This document shows, one piece after another, positions 17,396 through 25,844 of a stretch of 41,656 nucleotides of DNA. Numbering within the stretch: position 1 is the stretch's first letter; every line of letters begins with the position of its first letter. The notes beneath the pieces are model-generated. The model did not search any database. It was not told where the DNA came from and saw nothing but the letters and a program-made list of their open reading frames with translations. The translations under genes were made by a program, and so were the position numbers. The stretch is from Bacteroidota bacterium (lineage in GTDB: Bacteria > Bacteroidota > Bacteroidia > Bacteroidales > Paludibacteraceae): contig JAJYBB010000027.1 of the NCBI GenBank assembly GCA_021779195.1, forward strand, positions 1 through 41,656. Direction: 5' to 3'.

Positions 17396-18175
17396 TTATG
17401 TTTCTCTCATTTTTTTTCGAGCGAAAGCCGTTACAACTTTGCGTGGGACAAACCGAACTAAAAAGGCCAATGCACGATTACTAAATCCGTATATAGCAAC
17501 GGTTTTACCTTTCATCATAGCCCGATAACCGAACTCGGCAACGGTTTTTGCATCAACAATGTTTTTGTCCTGAAATAATGGGTTGGTCATTAATTTTGCA
17601 GTAGTTTTAAAGTCTGTATCGGTAGGACCAGGACACAAAGCGGTTGCAGTAACGCATTTTCCTTTCAGTTCATTGGCAAGTGCTTCGGTGAAACTTAATA
17701 CATACGATTTTGTTGCGAAATAAACAGCCATGGTTGGACCAGGTTGAAATGCAGCTGTTGAAGCCACATTCAGAATTTTTCCACATCGTGTATTTACCAT
17801 TTCGGGCAAAAATAATCGGGTCAAATACGTTAATGTAACAATGTTAACACTAAGCATATCTAACATAGTTTTTTCATCCATTTTTACGAAAAAACCATAA
17901 TCTCCAAAGCCGGCATTATTGATCAAATAATCAATTTTAATGTTTTTGGCATGCAAATCATCGTAAATATCTTTTGCCGCACGCTTGTGCGATAAATCCT
18001 TTTCGATGATATACACCGTTACACCATATTTTGCAATTAGTTCACGCCTGAGATAAAGCATTTTCTCTTTATTGCGTGCCACTAATATAACATTGTCCCC
18101 CTTCGAAGCATGAATGTAGGCAAATTGAAGTCCCAAACCGCCAGAAGCGCCAGTAATTAATGCTACTTTGTTCAT
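17396..18175 (-). CDS. Short-chain dehydrogenase/reductase (SDR)
   Basis: Classical SDR, 259 aa, an NAD(P)-dependent oxidoreductase with a Rossmann fold. The cofactor motif TGASGGLG lies at about 8-15, NNAG at about 86-89, and the catalytic Ser and Tyr-x3-Lys in ILNVAST...VYFATKS. The Arg after the second strand (VARNKEK) suggests NADP(H) preference (inference). The C-terminal part resembles the DltE/YqjQ-like group of cytoplasmic SDRs. Substrate is unknown. The neighbouring minus-strand oxidoreductase may or may not be linked in function; the 117-bp gap holds a 10-bp inverted repeat. Confidence 0.9.
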   Translation of the reverse strand: MNKVALITGASGGLGLQFAYIHASKGDNVILVARNKEKMLYLRRELIAKYGVTVYIIEKDLSHKRAAKDIYDDLHAKNIKIDYLINNAGFGDYGFFVKMDEKTMLDMLSVNIVTLTYLTRLFLPEMVNTRCGKILNVASTAAFQPGPTMAVYFATKSYVLSFTEALANELKGKCVTATALCPGPTDTDFKTTAKLMTNPLFQDKNIVDAKTVAEFGYRAMMKGKTVAIYGFSNRALAFLVRFVPRKVVTAFARKKMRET

Positions 18176-18220
18176 GTTATTTTAATTTTAAATAAGTATA
18201 GAGAAACAAATTCATATTAA

Positions 18221-18249
18221 AATAACAATTGAAAGGATAAATTGTTATT
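18221..18249. promoter_or_regulatory. 10-bp perfect inverted repeat between two oxidoreductase genes
   Basis: AATAACAATT at 18221-18230 and AATTGTTATT at 18240-18249 are exact complements around a 9-nt loop. The site is 44 nt downstream of the Gfo/Idh gene and 46 nt upstream of the SDR start. On the minus strand it is followed by TTAATATG, a poor T-tract, so it could be a weak terminator or an operator. Confidence 0.4.
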
Positions 18250-18292
18250 GATTCCAAAAATCGCTTCGTAAAATTAACTTAATCAATCGGTT

Positions 18293-19270
18293 TTATTTAT
18301 CGTGTTTAGGATAAATGATGTTACACTGGTTTCGGATTATATCCATTGTTTCTACCAGTTGCAAGCTATCATTCCAATTCCACAGGTTACTTTGAGTTTT
18401 TCCTTCAAGTATGCATTTTTGAACTTCAATGGCTTCATACTGATAACCATTGTTTTTTTCTTCAAATGTAAAGGTCTGTTTTTTTCCATTTAAATCTGTG
18501 AGCAATACTGATCCGGGTGTAAACCATCTATGTTCAAGCGAAATGGAACCTTTACTTCCGTAAATATTCGCGATTATGGGTGCATCGGCAAGAAATGACG
18601 AGTACATTACAGCCATTTGTTGCCGTGGATATTTAAAATTGTAGCTGCAGGTGGTATCGACGCCTTGTTCGCTCAGTGTAGCCATTGAATTTATCGAAAG
18701 GGGCTTTCCTAAAAGCAATTGAGCTAAAAAAATATTGTAAATACCGATGTCTAAAATAGTTCCACCACACAAATCAATATTGAAGTGTCTATGTTCCGAA
18801 CCATTTTTCGATAAAAATGAAAAATTAGCTGTCAGCAAATTAACATTCCCAATAATGCCGCTTGCTACCAATTCTTTGGTTTTGATTATATTTGGTAAAA
18901 AACGACTCCACAAAGCTTCCATTAGAAATAATTTCTTTGAAGCCGCTTTTTCTATTACTGAAATTACTTCTTTCTGATTCACGCCCAAAGGTTTTTCGCA
19001 GAGCACATGTTTGCCATGTTCTAAAGCAAGCATCGAGTTTTCTAAATGCAAATGATGCGGTGTAGCAATGTAAATCACCTTAATTTCAGGATCGCACATT
19101 AATGCTTCGTAATTATCATAAAAACAAGGTATTCCGAATTCTTCCGCAAACTTTTGCCCTTTTTCTTTTGATCGTGAACCGACGGCATATAACTGTGCAT
19201 CATCTACCGATTGCAAGGCTGTTGCAAATACATGAGCAATTCTTCCTGTCCCTAAAATTCCCCATTTCAT
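18293..19270 (-). CDS. Gfo/Idh/MocA-family oxidoreductase
   Basis: NAD(P)-dependent oxidoreductase, about 325 aa from the chosen start. The N-terminus is a Rossmann strand plus GTGRIAHVF, and the family's catalytic EKPLG motif appears as CEKPLGVNQ, with a C-terminal alpha/beta sugar-binding-type domain. The group closest by eye is the dimeric dihydrodiol dehydrogenase-like set. The open frame extends further upstream (to 19414), but those 48 residues do not look like the family, so the ATG at 19270, right before MKWGILGTGR, is preferred; an ATG at 19312 is a second choice. The substrate, probably a sugar or polyol, is not known. Confidence 0.85.
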   Translation of the reverse strand: MKWGILGTGRIAHVFATALQSVDDAQLYAVGSRSKEKGQKFAEEFGIPCFYDNYEALMCDPEIKVIYIATPHHLHLENSMLALEHGKHVLCEKPLGVNQKEVISVIEKAASKKLFLMEALWSRFLPNIIKTKELVASGIIGNVNLLTANFSFLSKNGSEHRHFNIDLCGGTILDIGIYNIFLAQLLLGKPLSINSMATLSEQGVDTTCSYNFKYPRQQMAVMYSSFLADAPIIANIYGSKGSISLEHRWFTPGSVLLTDLNGKKQTFTFEEKNNGYQYEAIEVQKCILEGKTQSNLWNWNDSLQLVETMDIIRNQCNIIYPKHDK

Positions 19271-19505
19271 TGTTTCATTTTTTTTTGTCGAAAGTTTGTT
19301 ATTTTCATTCATTTTGTTTGCATATTTAAACGATTCATCTGCTAATTTGAAATTTTTCAAATATCTGTTTAGAAATGATATAAACGAAAAATATTTCACT
19401 TGATTTAAGCTCACATACCTTAACTATCTACTTATGTAAAGCAGCTTTGGGTGTTCTAAATTAATCGTATTTTTTTGATTTAATCATTTTCAACGTAGCA
19501 ATACA

Positions 19506-21260
19506 CTAATTATTTTCAAAATTATTTGTACTTCGTTGTGAGTTAAATATTTGAACATACTCAGGGCTGGATTTCATAAGTTCATTATGAGTTCCAATTC
19601 CAAGAATTTCACCTTCTTCTATTAATATAATTTGTTCATAATCAATTATAGAATCAATTTTTTGAGTCACCGAAATTAATGTTATATCGGGGAAATTTCG
19701 TTTTACATTTTTCAAAATCTTTTGTTCGGTTTGTGGATCTACTCTTGAAGTAAAATCGTCTAACAATAAGATTCTCGGTTGAATAGCCAATGCCCGGGCT
19801 AACATGATGCGTTGCTTTTGTCCACCCGAAAGATTGTTGCCCCGTTCACTAATTTCTGTATCAAGCCCCAGCGGTAATCCATTCACAAAATCTTGTAATT
19901 CAGCAGTTTCGATAGCTAAATTGACCATCTTTTCTGTAACTTTGCCATTGAAAGCAATATTTTCGCGTAAACTCATATTGAAAATAATACTGTCTTGAAA
20001 AACAAACCCGATTTGATTTTGAAAATACTCTTTTTTATATAGGTTTACATCAATTCCATCAAAAAGTACTTCTCCGGCATCAGGATGTGTAAGGCTTGCA
20101 AATATATATAAAAGTTGCGTTTTACCGGCAGCCGTAGGTCCAATAATTGCAGTTTTACTGCCCGGTTTTATTTGAAATGATATATTTTTCAAAATCGGTT
20201 TTTCACCATAATGAATATTTATGTTTTTTACTTCGATATTTCCTTTCAGATCAGCAGTTAAGATGCCCATTTCTGTCGATTCGGGTGCAGAAAGAATGTT
20301 GTAAATTCGGTTATATGACACTGATGCCTGCACCATAAAATTACTGATGAAGCCAATAATAATAATCGGGAAAATTAAAATTACCAAATAAGAATTGAAT
20401 GCTGCAAAATTTCCGAGTGAAAGAGTACCCAAAATTACGAAATGTCCACCTAAGGCTAAAATTACCAATGTAGCCAAATTTCCGATAAACACAATAATAG
20501 GCATTAGCGTAGCAAAAAGTTTTAATATAGAAATGCCGATATTTTTGGCTTGCGTATTGGCATCTAAGAATTTGTTGTATTCTATAATTTGAGCATTCAA
20601 AACACGAACTAATGCTGCTGCAATGATACTTTCGTTAATAATTCGGTTTAAATTATCGATAATTTCACGATTTTTCTTAAAAAGAACGCGCACTTTTCTG
20701 AAAATAAGAAAAAAGGTGATACCAATTAGGGGAATGATAAGCAAGACAGCAATTGCTAATCTCCAATTAATCGCGATCAGAAATGCACTTGCTCCTAAAA
20801 TGATGAAAACCGATGAAACAAGTGAAACAACTGATAATGAGACAAACATTTTAATCGAATCGATATCTGATGTAAGATAAGTAAGTAATTTTGATGGGTT
20901 TGATTGTTGAATAAAGGCATAACGCTGAATAGAAATCTTGTTGATTAATTTTGTGCGAAAATCGCGTGCAACTCGCTCTGAAGCAATTGTTTGAAGAATT
21001 CCCTGTGAAAATGTAAATATAAAAATGAAAAAGGCAGCAATTGAAAATTCTAAAATTAATTGCTGATATGAAAAGTTGCCGTGCGAAAAGTTGTCAATTG
21101 CTTGCGATATAATTTTGGGAATAATCAAATTGATGCCGCTACTTAACAAAGCAAATAGTATTAAACCAGCAATCATTTTCCGGTAAGATGTGAGAATTGA
21201 AAATATATTTGGTTTTGGAACTGAATCCTTTGACGATGTTTTTTTAGTTTTACCTTTCAT
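19506..21260 (-). CDS. Half ABC exporter with degenerate ATP site (TM287-like)
   Basis: Type IV (MsbA-like) ABC half-transporter, 584 aa: a six-helix domain (about 25-310), then an ATPase domain. Walker A is GPTAAGKT (374-381), Q422 and LSGGQKQR (477-484) are present. Two key catalytic residues differ: the glutamate after Walker B is Asp (LLLDD, D502), and the H-switch histidine is Gln (SVTQKID, Q533). This is the pattern of the degenerate subunit of heterodimeric exporters such as T. maritima TM287, so it likely needs a partner with the complete site. No partner is next to it: a terminator and a small membrane-protein gene lie upstream, and a Gfo/Idh gene downstream. Confidence 0.88.
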   Translation of the reverse strand: MKGKTKKTSSKDSVPKPNIFSILTSYRKMIAGLILFALLSSGINLIIPKIISQAIDNFSHGNFSYQQLILEFSIAAFFIFIFTFSQGILQTIASERVARDFRTKLINKISIQRYAFIQQSNPSKLLTYLTSDIDSIKMFVSLSVVSLVSSVFIILGASAFLIAINWRLAIAVLLIIPLIGITFFLIFRKVRVLFKKNREIIDNLNRIINESIIAAALVRVLNAQIIEYNKFLDANTQAKNIGISILKLFATLMPIIVFIGNLATLVILALGGHFVILGTLSLGNFAAFNSYLVILIFPIIIIGFISNFMVQASVSYNRIYNILSAPESTEMGILTADLKGNIEVKNINIHYGEKPILKNISFQIKPGSKTAIIGPTAAGKTQLLYIFASLTHPDAGEVLFDGIDVNLYKKEYFQNQIGFVFQDSIIFNMSLRENIAFNGKVTEKMVNLAIETAELQDFVNGLPLGLDTEISERGNNLSGGQKQRIMLARALAIQPRILLLDDFTSRVDPQTEQKILKNVKRNFPDITLISVTQKIDSIIDYEQIILIEEGEILGIGTHNELMKSSPEYVQIFNSQRSTNNFENN

Positions 21261-21362
21261 TGTTCGAAAAAAATGCTATTTGTGGTTGTTTAAAACAAGC
21301 TGAAGAAACAATTTTAAAAATGGTTTTGTTTGGCAACGATTCGTCCTTTCAACTAAATCCTT

Positions 21363-21509
21363 AAACGCAAAGTTTGCAAAGCAAAATGAAACTATTAAAT
21401 ATGAGTCATTAAATATGCATAAAGTGCTCAAAATGATAAATCTATAAGTTTTCATTCGATTCTCGGATTGTTCCAGTAACTGTTTTGTAACGGAGTTATC
21501 TTTGCGTTT
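21363..21509. repeat. AACGCAAAG inverted-repeat unit
   Basis: AAACGCAAAG at 21363-21372 and CTTTGCGTTT at 21500-21509 are perfect 10-bp complements 147 nt end to end, upstream of the ABC exporter gene. The same 9-bp core occurs as an inverted pair at 9284-9292/9366-9374 and singly at 2190-2198. It is probably a dispersed intergenic repeat of this genome. A weak open frame across it on the minus strand is not considered a gene. Confidence 0.45.
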
Positions 21510-21568
21510 CAAAAAAAATGTTGCAGAACATCTAACTGATATTATGACAAATGAATTTATTAAATAAA

Positions 21569-21621
21569 AAATCTGCCTTTAAATATTTTGCCTCGGTAAA
21601 GGTAAACTTAAAGGTAGATTT
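21569..21621 (-). terminator. Intrinsic terminator downstream of the membrane-protein gene
   Basis: Arms AAATCTGCCTTTAA (21569-21582) and TTAAAGGTAGATTT (21608-21621) pair at 13 of 14 positions. Read on the minus strand, the stem is followed by TTTTTATTTAA, a good T-tract. It lies about 150 nt after the stop at 21775 and before the ABC exporter gene, so it separates these transcripts. Confidence 0.65.
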
Positions 21622-21774
21622 CTGCAAAAATAAACGCTCTAACAAGCTTAAATATCTGTTATTTATTTCTAATTAATTGTTTTACTGATAAATCAGTCGT
21701 ATCAAATCGGTAGATCAATTCACAATTTTGACGAATGAGAATATTCAGTCGTAATTTTCTTAATTTTTTATGGA

Positions 21775-22323
21775 TTATTTTCCGGTGATGACTAAAACTC
21801 CTAATTTTGTATTCAAACCCATAATTGGAATAACGATTGTTGCAACGTTATTTTGTTTAAATATCGCTGGTTCATCTTTCATTAAAAGAACAGCATTTGG
21901 AAAAGCCTGACCGATTTCTTTTTGATTGGTTGATTTGAGAATGAGTTGCGAAGTTGGGTTGATAAGTTTTACATTCTCAATATTAGGCTCTTTCACAAAT
22001 GCGAAAAAGAGCTGATCTACTTGTTCTAAATTATCACGCATCATTTCGATCCTGATCGACCAAGAAAATACTTTGCTGATTTCGAGTAAATTAGCATTCT
22101 TAATACTGTCAATTTTTATGTTTAAGGTTTGCTCAAGACGTGTTTTCTGTAGGGTTGCGTCTTTGGTCATTAAATATATTTTGATTTCTGTCCAAGCTGA
22201 TCCTACAAAAATAATGAGAAGTAATAAAAATACGAACTTATGTTTCCAAATATATCTACGAACTTGGTGTTTCTTTTTTAGTTTTGTATTCACATCGGGT
22301 GTGTCAATTTGTTTTTCGATCAT
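21775..22323 (-). CDS. One-span membrane protein with a possible periplasmic sensor domain
   Basis: 182 aa. A basic N-terminus (KKKHQVRRYIWKHK) leads into one membrane helix at about 29-48, so the remaining 130 residues should be periplasmic. That part has a long helix (about 55-105) and then a mixed alpha/beta piece (NVKLINPTSQLILKST, then VATIVIPIMGLNTKLGVLVI) reminiscent of a single Cache/PAS-like sensory domain. There is no cytoplasmic output domain (no HAMP, kinase or GGDEF). I do not recognise a named family. It may be a membrane-anchored ligand-binding partner for another protein. It is divergent from the large receiver/ATP-grasp gene and closed by its own terminator. Confidence 0.7.
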   Translation of the reverse strand: MIEKQIDTPDVNTKLKKKHQVRRYIWKHKFVFLLLLIIFVGSAWTEIKIYLMTKDATLQKTRLEQTLNIKIDSIKNANLLEISKVFSWSIRIEMMRDNLEQVDQLFFAFVKEPNIENVKLINPTSQLILKSTNQKEIGQAFPNAVLLMKDEPAIFKQNNVATIVIPIMGLNTKLGVLVITGK

Positions 22324-22871
22324 AATTATTCAAATTTTTGTTTTATCAGATTTGTTGAAGGGTAAAAATGTAAATTATATTTAAATATTCTGATTTATAA
22401 CAATTTGGTTTGATCATTTGTTCAAATTATATCGATTTGAAAAATGCTGGAATTAGTATTGCGTGCTTTTATATTCGGGTAGTGAATTTAAATGATATGC
22501 ATTATAAAAATTTCTCGACTTTGTATGTTTATATAAAATGTTGATATACAGAATAAATAATATTTCACACAGTCATTCATACACGAATAACTGGTTGCGA
22601 GAGTTGAATAATTTATAATACAATGGAGTAGGGGATTTCGTTGTTGTTGCAATTGATGATCAAATTGTAATAAGTTCGTTGATTGAGAATAAATTATCTT
22701 CGTTTTTATTGAAATATCTATAGCGTTTGATTTTGGAGAATTTTAATTCAAATTTTAAAATTATGCTTATCGACCGATTTATAGTGATTTCATTCCATAA
22801 AATGCGATGGTTTTATTACTTTTGTTTTTTATGAGTTTTAATCTAATTTTATACGAAATTTTTAGAAGGGC
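22324..22871. other. Divergent intergenic region
   Basis: 548 bp, strongly AT-rich, between divergent genes. On the plus strand TACTTTTG at 22817-22824 is an exact TAnnTTTG -7 match about 50 nt before the ATG at 22872, though a -33 TTTG at the right spacing is lacking. A short open stretch near 22620-22720 has plausible residues but no start. Nothing else is seen. Confidence 0.4.
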
Positions 22872-25841
22872 ATGAATACTCCAAGTATAAAAAAACTGTA
22901 TTTTAAAGACACTTCATTTGCCAATTTAATGCGCCATCGCATTTACAATGTTTTATTATTTGCCAGTAAATACGATGCTTTTGTATTGGAAGAAGATGGC
23001 CGAATTGATGAGCAAATTTTTAATGAATATACTTCGTTAAATTTACGCTATCCGCCTCGATTCACTTTGGTTTCTACTGAAGAAGAAGCAAATATTCAAC
23101 TTCAGGAGCGTGCTTTTGAGCTGATTATTTCGATGCCCAGTGGCGATAGTATCAATCCTTTTGAATGGGCAAAAAAAGTCAAAAAACGGCTTCCTGACAT
23201 ACCCATTGTAGTGCTGACCCCTTTTTGTAATTCAGTTTCGCAACGAATATCCAACGAGGATTTAAGTGCCATCGATTATGTATTTAGTTGGCTTGGCAAT
23301 TCCGATATTTTGCTTGCAATAATTAAGCTGATCGAAGATCGAATGAATCTTGACGAAGATGTACATTCTGTTGGTGTACAGATAATTATGTTTGTAGAAG
23401 ATTCAATACGATGGTATTCATCCATTGTGCCACATTTGTATAAATTTGTTTTCACTCAGTCGCGTTCGTTTATGACCGAAGCTTTAAACGAACATGAACA
23501 AATGCTTCGAATGCGCGGTCGACCTAAAATTGTGTTGGCAAGATCGTTCGAAGAAGCCATGGAAATCTATAAAACTTTCAAAAAAAACATGTTGGGGGTA
23601 ATAACCGATGTGAGTTTTCCACATCATGGAGAAAAGGATAAAACCGCAGGAATCGATTTGTGTCGAGAAATCCGAAAATTCGATACGTACATTCCGTTGA
23701 TTGTTCAATCGACTGAAGATGCAAATAAAGTAGCTGCGGATGAAGTTAAAGCTGCTTTTATCAGTAAAAATTCTAAGACTTTAATGTTGGAACTTCGCGA
23801 GAAAATTATCAATAATTTTGGTTTTGGAGATTTTGTTTTCATTCATCCGACAACAGGAGTGGAAGAGGCTCGAATTCACAACTTACGAGGACTTCAGGAT
23901 ATTTTATTTAAAATCAGTGATGAGTCGTTGTTTTTTCATGTTTCGCGCAATAATATTTCACGATGGTTGTATTCAAGAGCCATGTTTCCGCTGGCGGAGT
24001 TTTTAAAAAATATTCAAGTCGATAACACCTTTGTAACCGACTTGCAAAAAGTGCGTCAAATTATTTTTGATGCCATCGTACAATATAGAAAAGTGAAAAA
24101 TCGTGGTGTTGTCGCTGTTTTTCAGCGTGATAGATTTGATCAATATTCAAATTTTGCCCGAATTGGCGAAGGTTCTTTGGGTGGAAAGGGACGTGGTTTG
24201 GCATTTATCGATGCTATGATTAAACGACATGATGTTTTTGAACATTTTGAAAACACCCAAATTACAATTCCGAAAACAGTTGTTCTGTGTACAGATAATT
24301 TTTCGGAATTTATGGAGATGAACCAGCTTTATCCTTTGGCGTTGAGCGATTTGATGGATGAAGACATCTTAGCTAAATTTCTGAATGCTAGACTCCCACA
24401 GCATCTTCTCGCCGATTTGCATGCCTTTTTAAGTGTAGTTAATTCTCCGATTGCCGTTCGTTCGTCAAGTTTATTGGAGGATTCACATTATCAACCTTTT
24501 GCCGGGATTTACACTACTTATATGGTGCCCTATGATGGTGAAAGTAAAACACATATGCTCGAAATGGTTGTTGAAGCTATTAAAGCAGTGTATGCATCTG
24601 TTTTTTTTCAGGCCAGTAAAATGTATATAACAGCCACCAAAAATATAATCGATGAAGAAAAGATGGCGATTGTTTTACAGGAAATATGTGGAAATCAATA
24701 TAATGATCGTTACTATCCTTCTTTTTCGGGCGTGGCTCGCTCGTTAAATTATTATCCGATCGGAAATGAAAAACCTGAAGATGGAGTTGCCAATGTGGCT
24801 ATGGGTTTAGGAAAATATATTGTCGACGGTGGATTAAGTCTTCGCTTTTCACCAGCCCATCCACACAATATTTTGCAAATTAGTACAAGAGATTTGACAT
24901 TACGTGAAACACAAACCTATTTTAATGCGTTGGATTTAAGTAAAAATCAATTTATACCACAAGTAGATGATGGATTTAATTTGTTGAAAATTAATGTTCA
25001 GGATGCACTCCCTGATGGAACTTTGCATTTGCTGGCATCAACTTATAATTTGCAGGATGATGTTATTGAAGATGGCATTTATGATGATGGTCGTAAAGTA
25101 ATAACTTTTGCCAATATATTGAAACACAACGCATTTCCGCTTGCTGCAATTTTAAAAGATGTTTTACATATTTCTCATTCTGAGATGGGACGTCCCATTG
25201 AAATTGAATTTGCAGTAAATCTTGACTATTCTTCTAAAAATCAGCATATTTTTTATTTGTTGCAGATTCGTCCAATTGTTGATAGCAGAGAAATGATAAA
25301 TGAAGATATAGATTCAATCTCGGATAGTAATGCGATAATTACTTGTAAAAATGCCTTGGGACACGGTATTACCTCGAATATTTTCGATTTGGTATATGTA
25401 AAACCTGAGAAATTTAATGCTGCGAATAATCAAAAAATTGCCATGGAACTTGAAAAATTGAATAAGGAATTTTTCTTACAAAATCGCCAATATATTCTCG
25501 TCGGACCTGGTCGTTGGGGTTCAGCTGATCCGTGGTTGGGTATTCCCGTGAAATGGCAGGCAATAAGCCAAGCACGTGTAATTGTCGAATCAGGTCTTGC
25601 AACTTATCGGATTGAACCAAGTCAAGGCACCCATTTTTTTCAAAATCTGACTTCATTCGGAGTTGTTTTTTTTACCATTAACCCTTATCAAAATGATGGA
25701 AGTTATGATACTCAATTTCTTAACGATCAACCTGCTACGTTTGAAACTGATTTTATTCGTCATGTTCAATTTAATGCGCCTTTGGTTATCAAAGTAGATG
25801 GACGCAAAAATGTTGGGGTCATTCTTAAACCAGGTACTTAA
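22872..25841 (+). CDS. Dual receiver-like plus PEP-synthase-type ATP-grasp protein
   Basis: A cytoplasmic 989-aa protein. Residues about 62-160 look like a receiver domain that has lost its phospho-acceptor (LIISMPS where Asp is expected). Residues about 168-315 form a second receiver with the acidic pair E176-D177, acceptor D246 (GVITDVS), S280/T281 and K299, with an insertion after the first helix. Residues about 430-805 match the ATP-grasp domain of PEP synthase/pyruvate phosphate dikinase: RIGEGSLGGKGRGL, AVRSSSLLEDS (R530) and a closing FYLLQIRPIV. The swivelling phospho-His domain and the PEP-binding barrel of those enzymes are absent; instead there is a tail of about 180 residues with GPGRWGSADPWLG. 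So it should bind ATP and may transfer phosphate, but it is not a complete PEP synthase. Related Bacteroidota proteins are often labelled PEP synthase, which is probably misleading. It lies 3 bp before the cyclophilin gene, so the two are likely coupled. Confidence 0.85.
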   Translation: MNTPSIKKLYFKDTSFANLMRHRIYNVLLFASKYDAFVLEEDGRIDEQIFNEYTSLNLRYPPRFTLVSTEEEANIQLQERAFELIISMPSGDSINPFEWAKKVKKRLPDIPIVVLTPFCNSVSQRISNEDLSAIDYVFSWLGNSDILLAIIKLIEDRMNLDEDVHSVGVQIIMFVEDSIRWYSSIVPHLYKFVFTQSRSFMTEALNEHEQMLRMRGRPKIVLARSFEEAMEIYKTFKKNMLGVITDVSFPHHGEKDKTAGIDLCREIRKFDTYIPLIVQSTEDANKVAADEVKAAFISKNSKTLMLELREKIINNFGFGDFVFIHPTTGVEEARIHNLRGLQDILFKISDESLFFHVSRNNISRWLYSRAMFPLAEFLKNIQVDNTFVTDLQKVRQIIFDAIVQYRKVKNRGVVAVFQRDRFDQYSNFARIGEGSLGGKGRGLAFIDAMIKRHDVFEHFENTQITIPKTVVLCTDNFSEFMEMNQLYPLALSDLMDEDILAKFLNARLPQHLLADLHAFLSVVNSPIAVRSSSLLEDSHYQPFAGIYTTYMVPYDGESKTHMLEMVVEAIKAVYASVFFQASKMYITATKNIIDEEKMAIVLQEICGNQYNDRYYPSFSGVARSLNYYPIGNEKPEDGVANVAMGLGKYIVDGGLSLRFSPAHPHNILQISTRDLTLRETQTYFNALDLSKNQFIPQVDDGFNLLKINVQDALPDGTLHLLASTYNLQDDVIEDGIYDDGRKVITFANILKHNAFPLAAILKDVLHISHSEMGRPIEIEFAVNLDYSSKNQHIFYLLQIRPIVDSREMINEDIDSISDSNAIITCKNALGHGITSNIFDLVYVKPEKFNAANNQKIAMELEKLNKEFFLQNRQYILVGPGRWGSADPWLGIPVKWQAISQARVIVESGLATYRIEPSQGTHFFQNLTSFGVVFFTINPYQNDGSYDTQFLNDQPATFETDFIRHVQFNAPLVIKVDGRKNVGVILKPGT

Positions 25842-25844
25842 AAA

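Noticed and set aside
21276-21512. 78-codon open frame on the minus strand
   Set aside because: It lies on the AACGCAAAG inverted-repeat unit; the apparent protein is a translation of repeat sequence.
22610-22730. Short open stretch with plausible residues (GVGDFVVVAIDDQ)
   Set aside because: No start codon, about 32 codons, stops just upstream in frame, and no family recognised.
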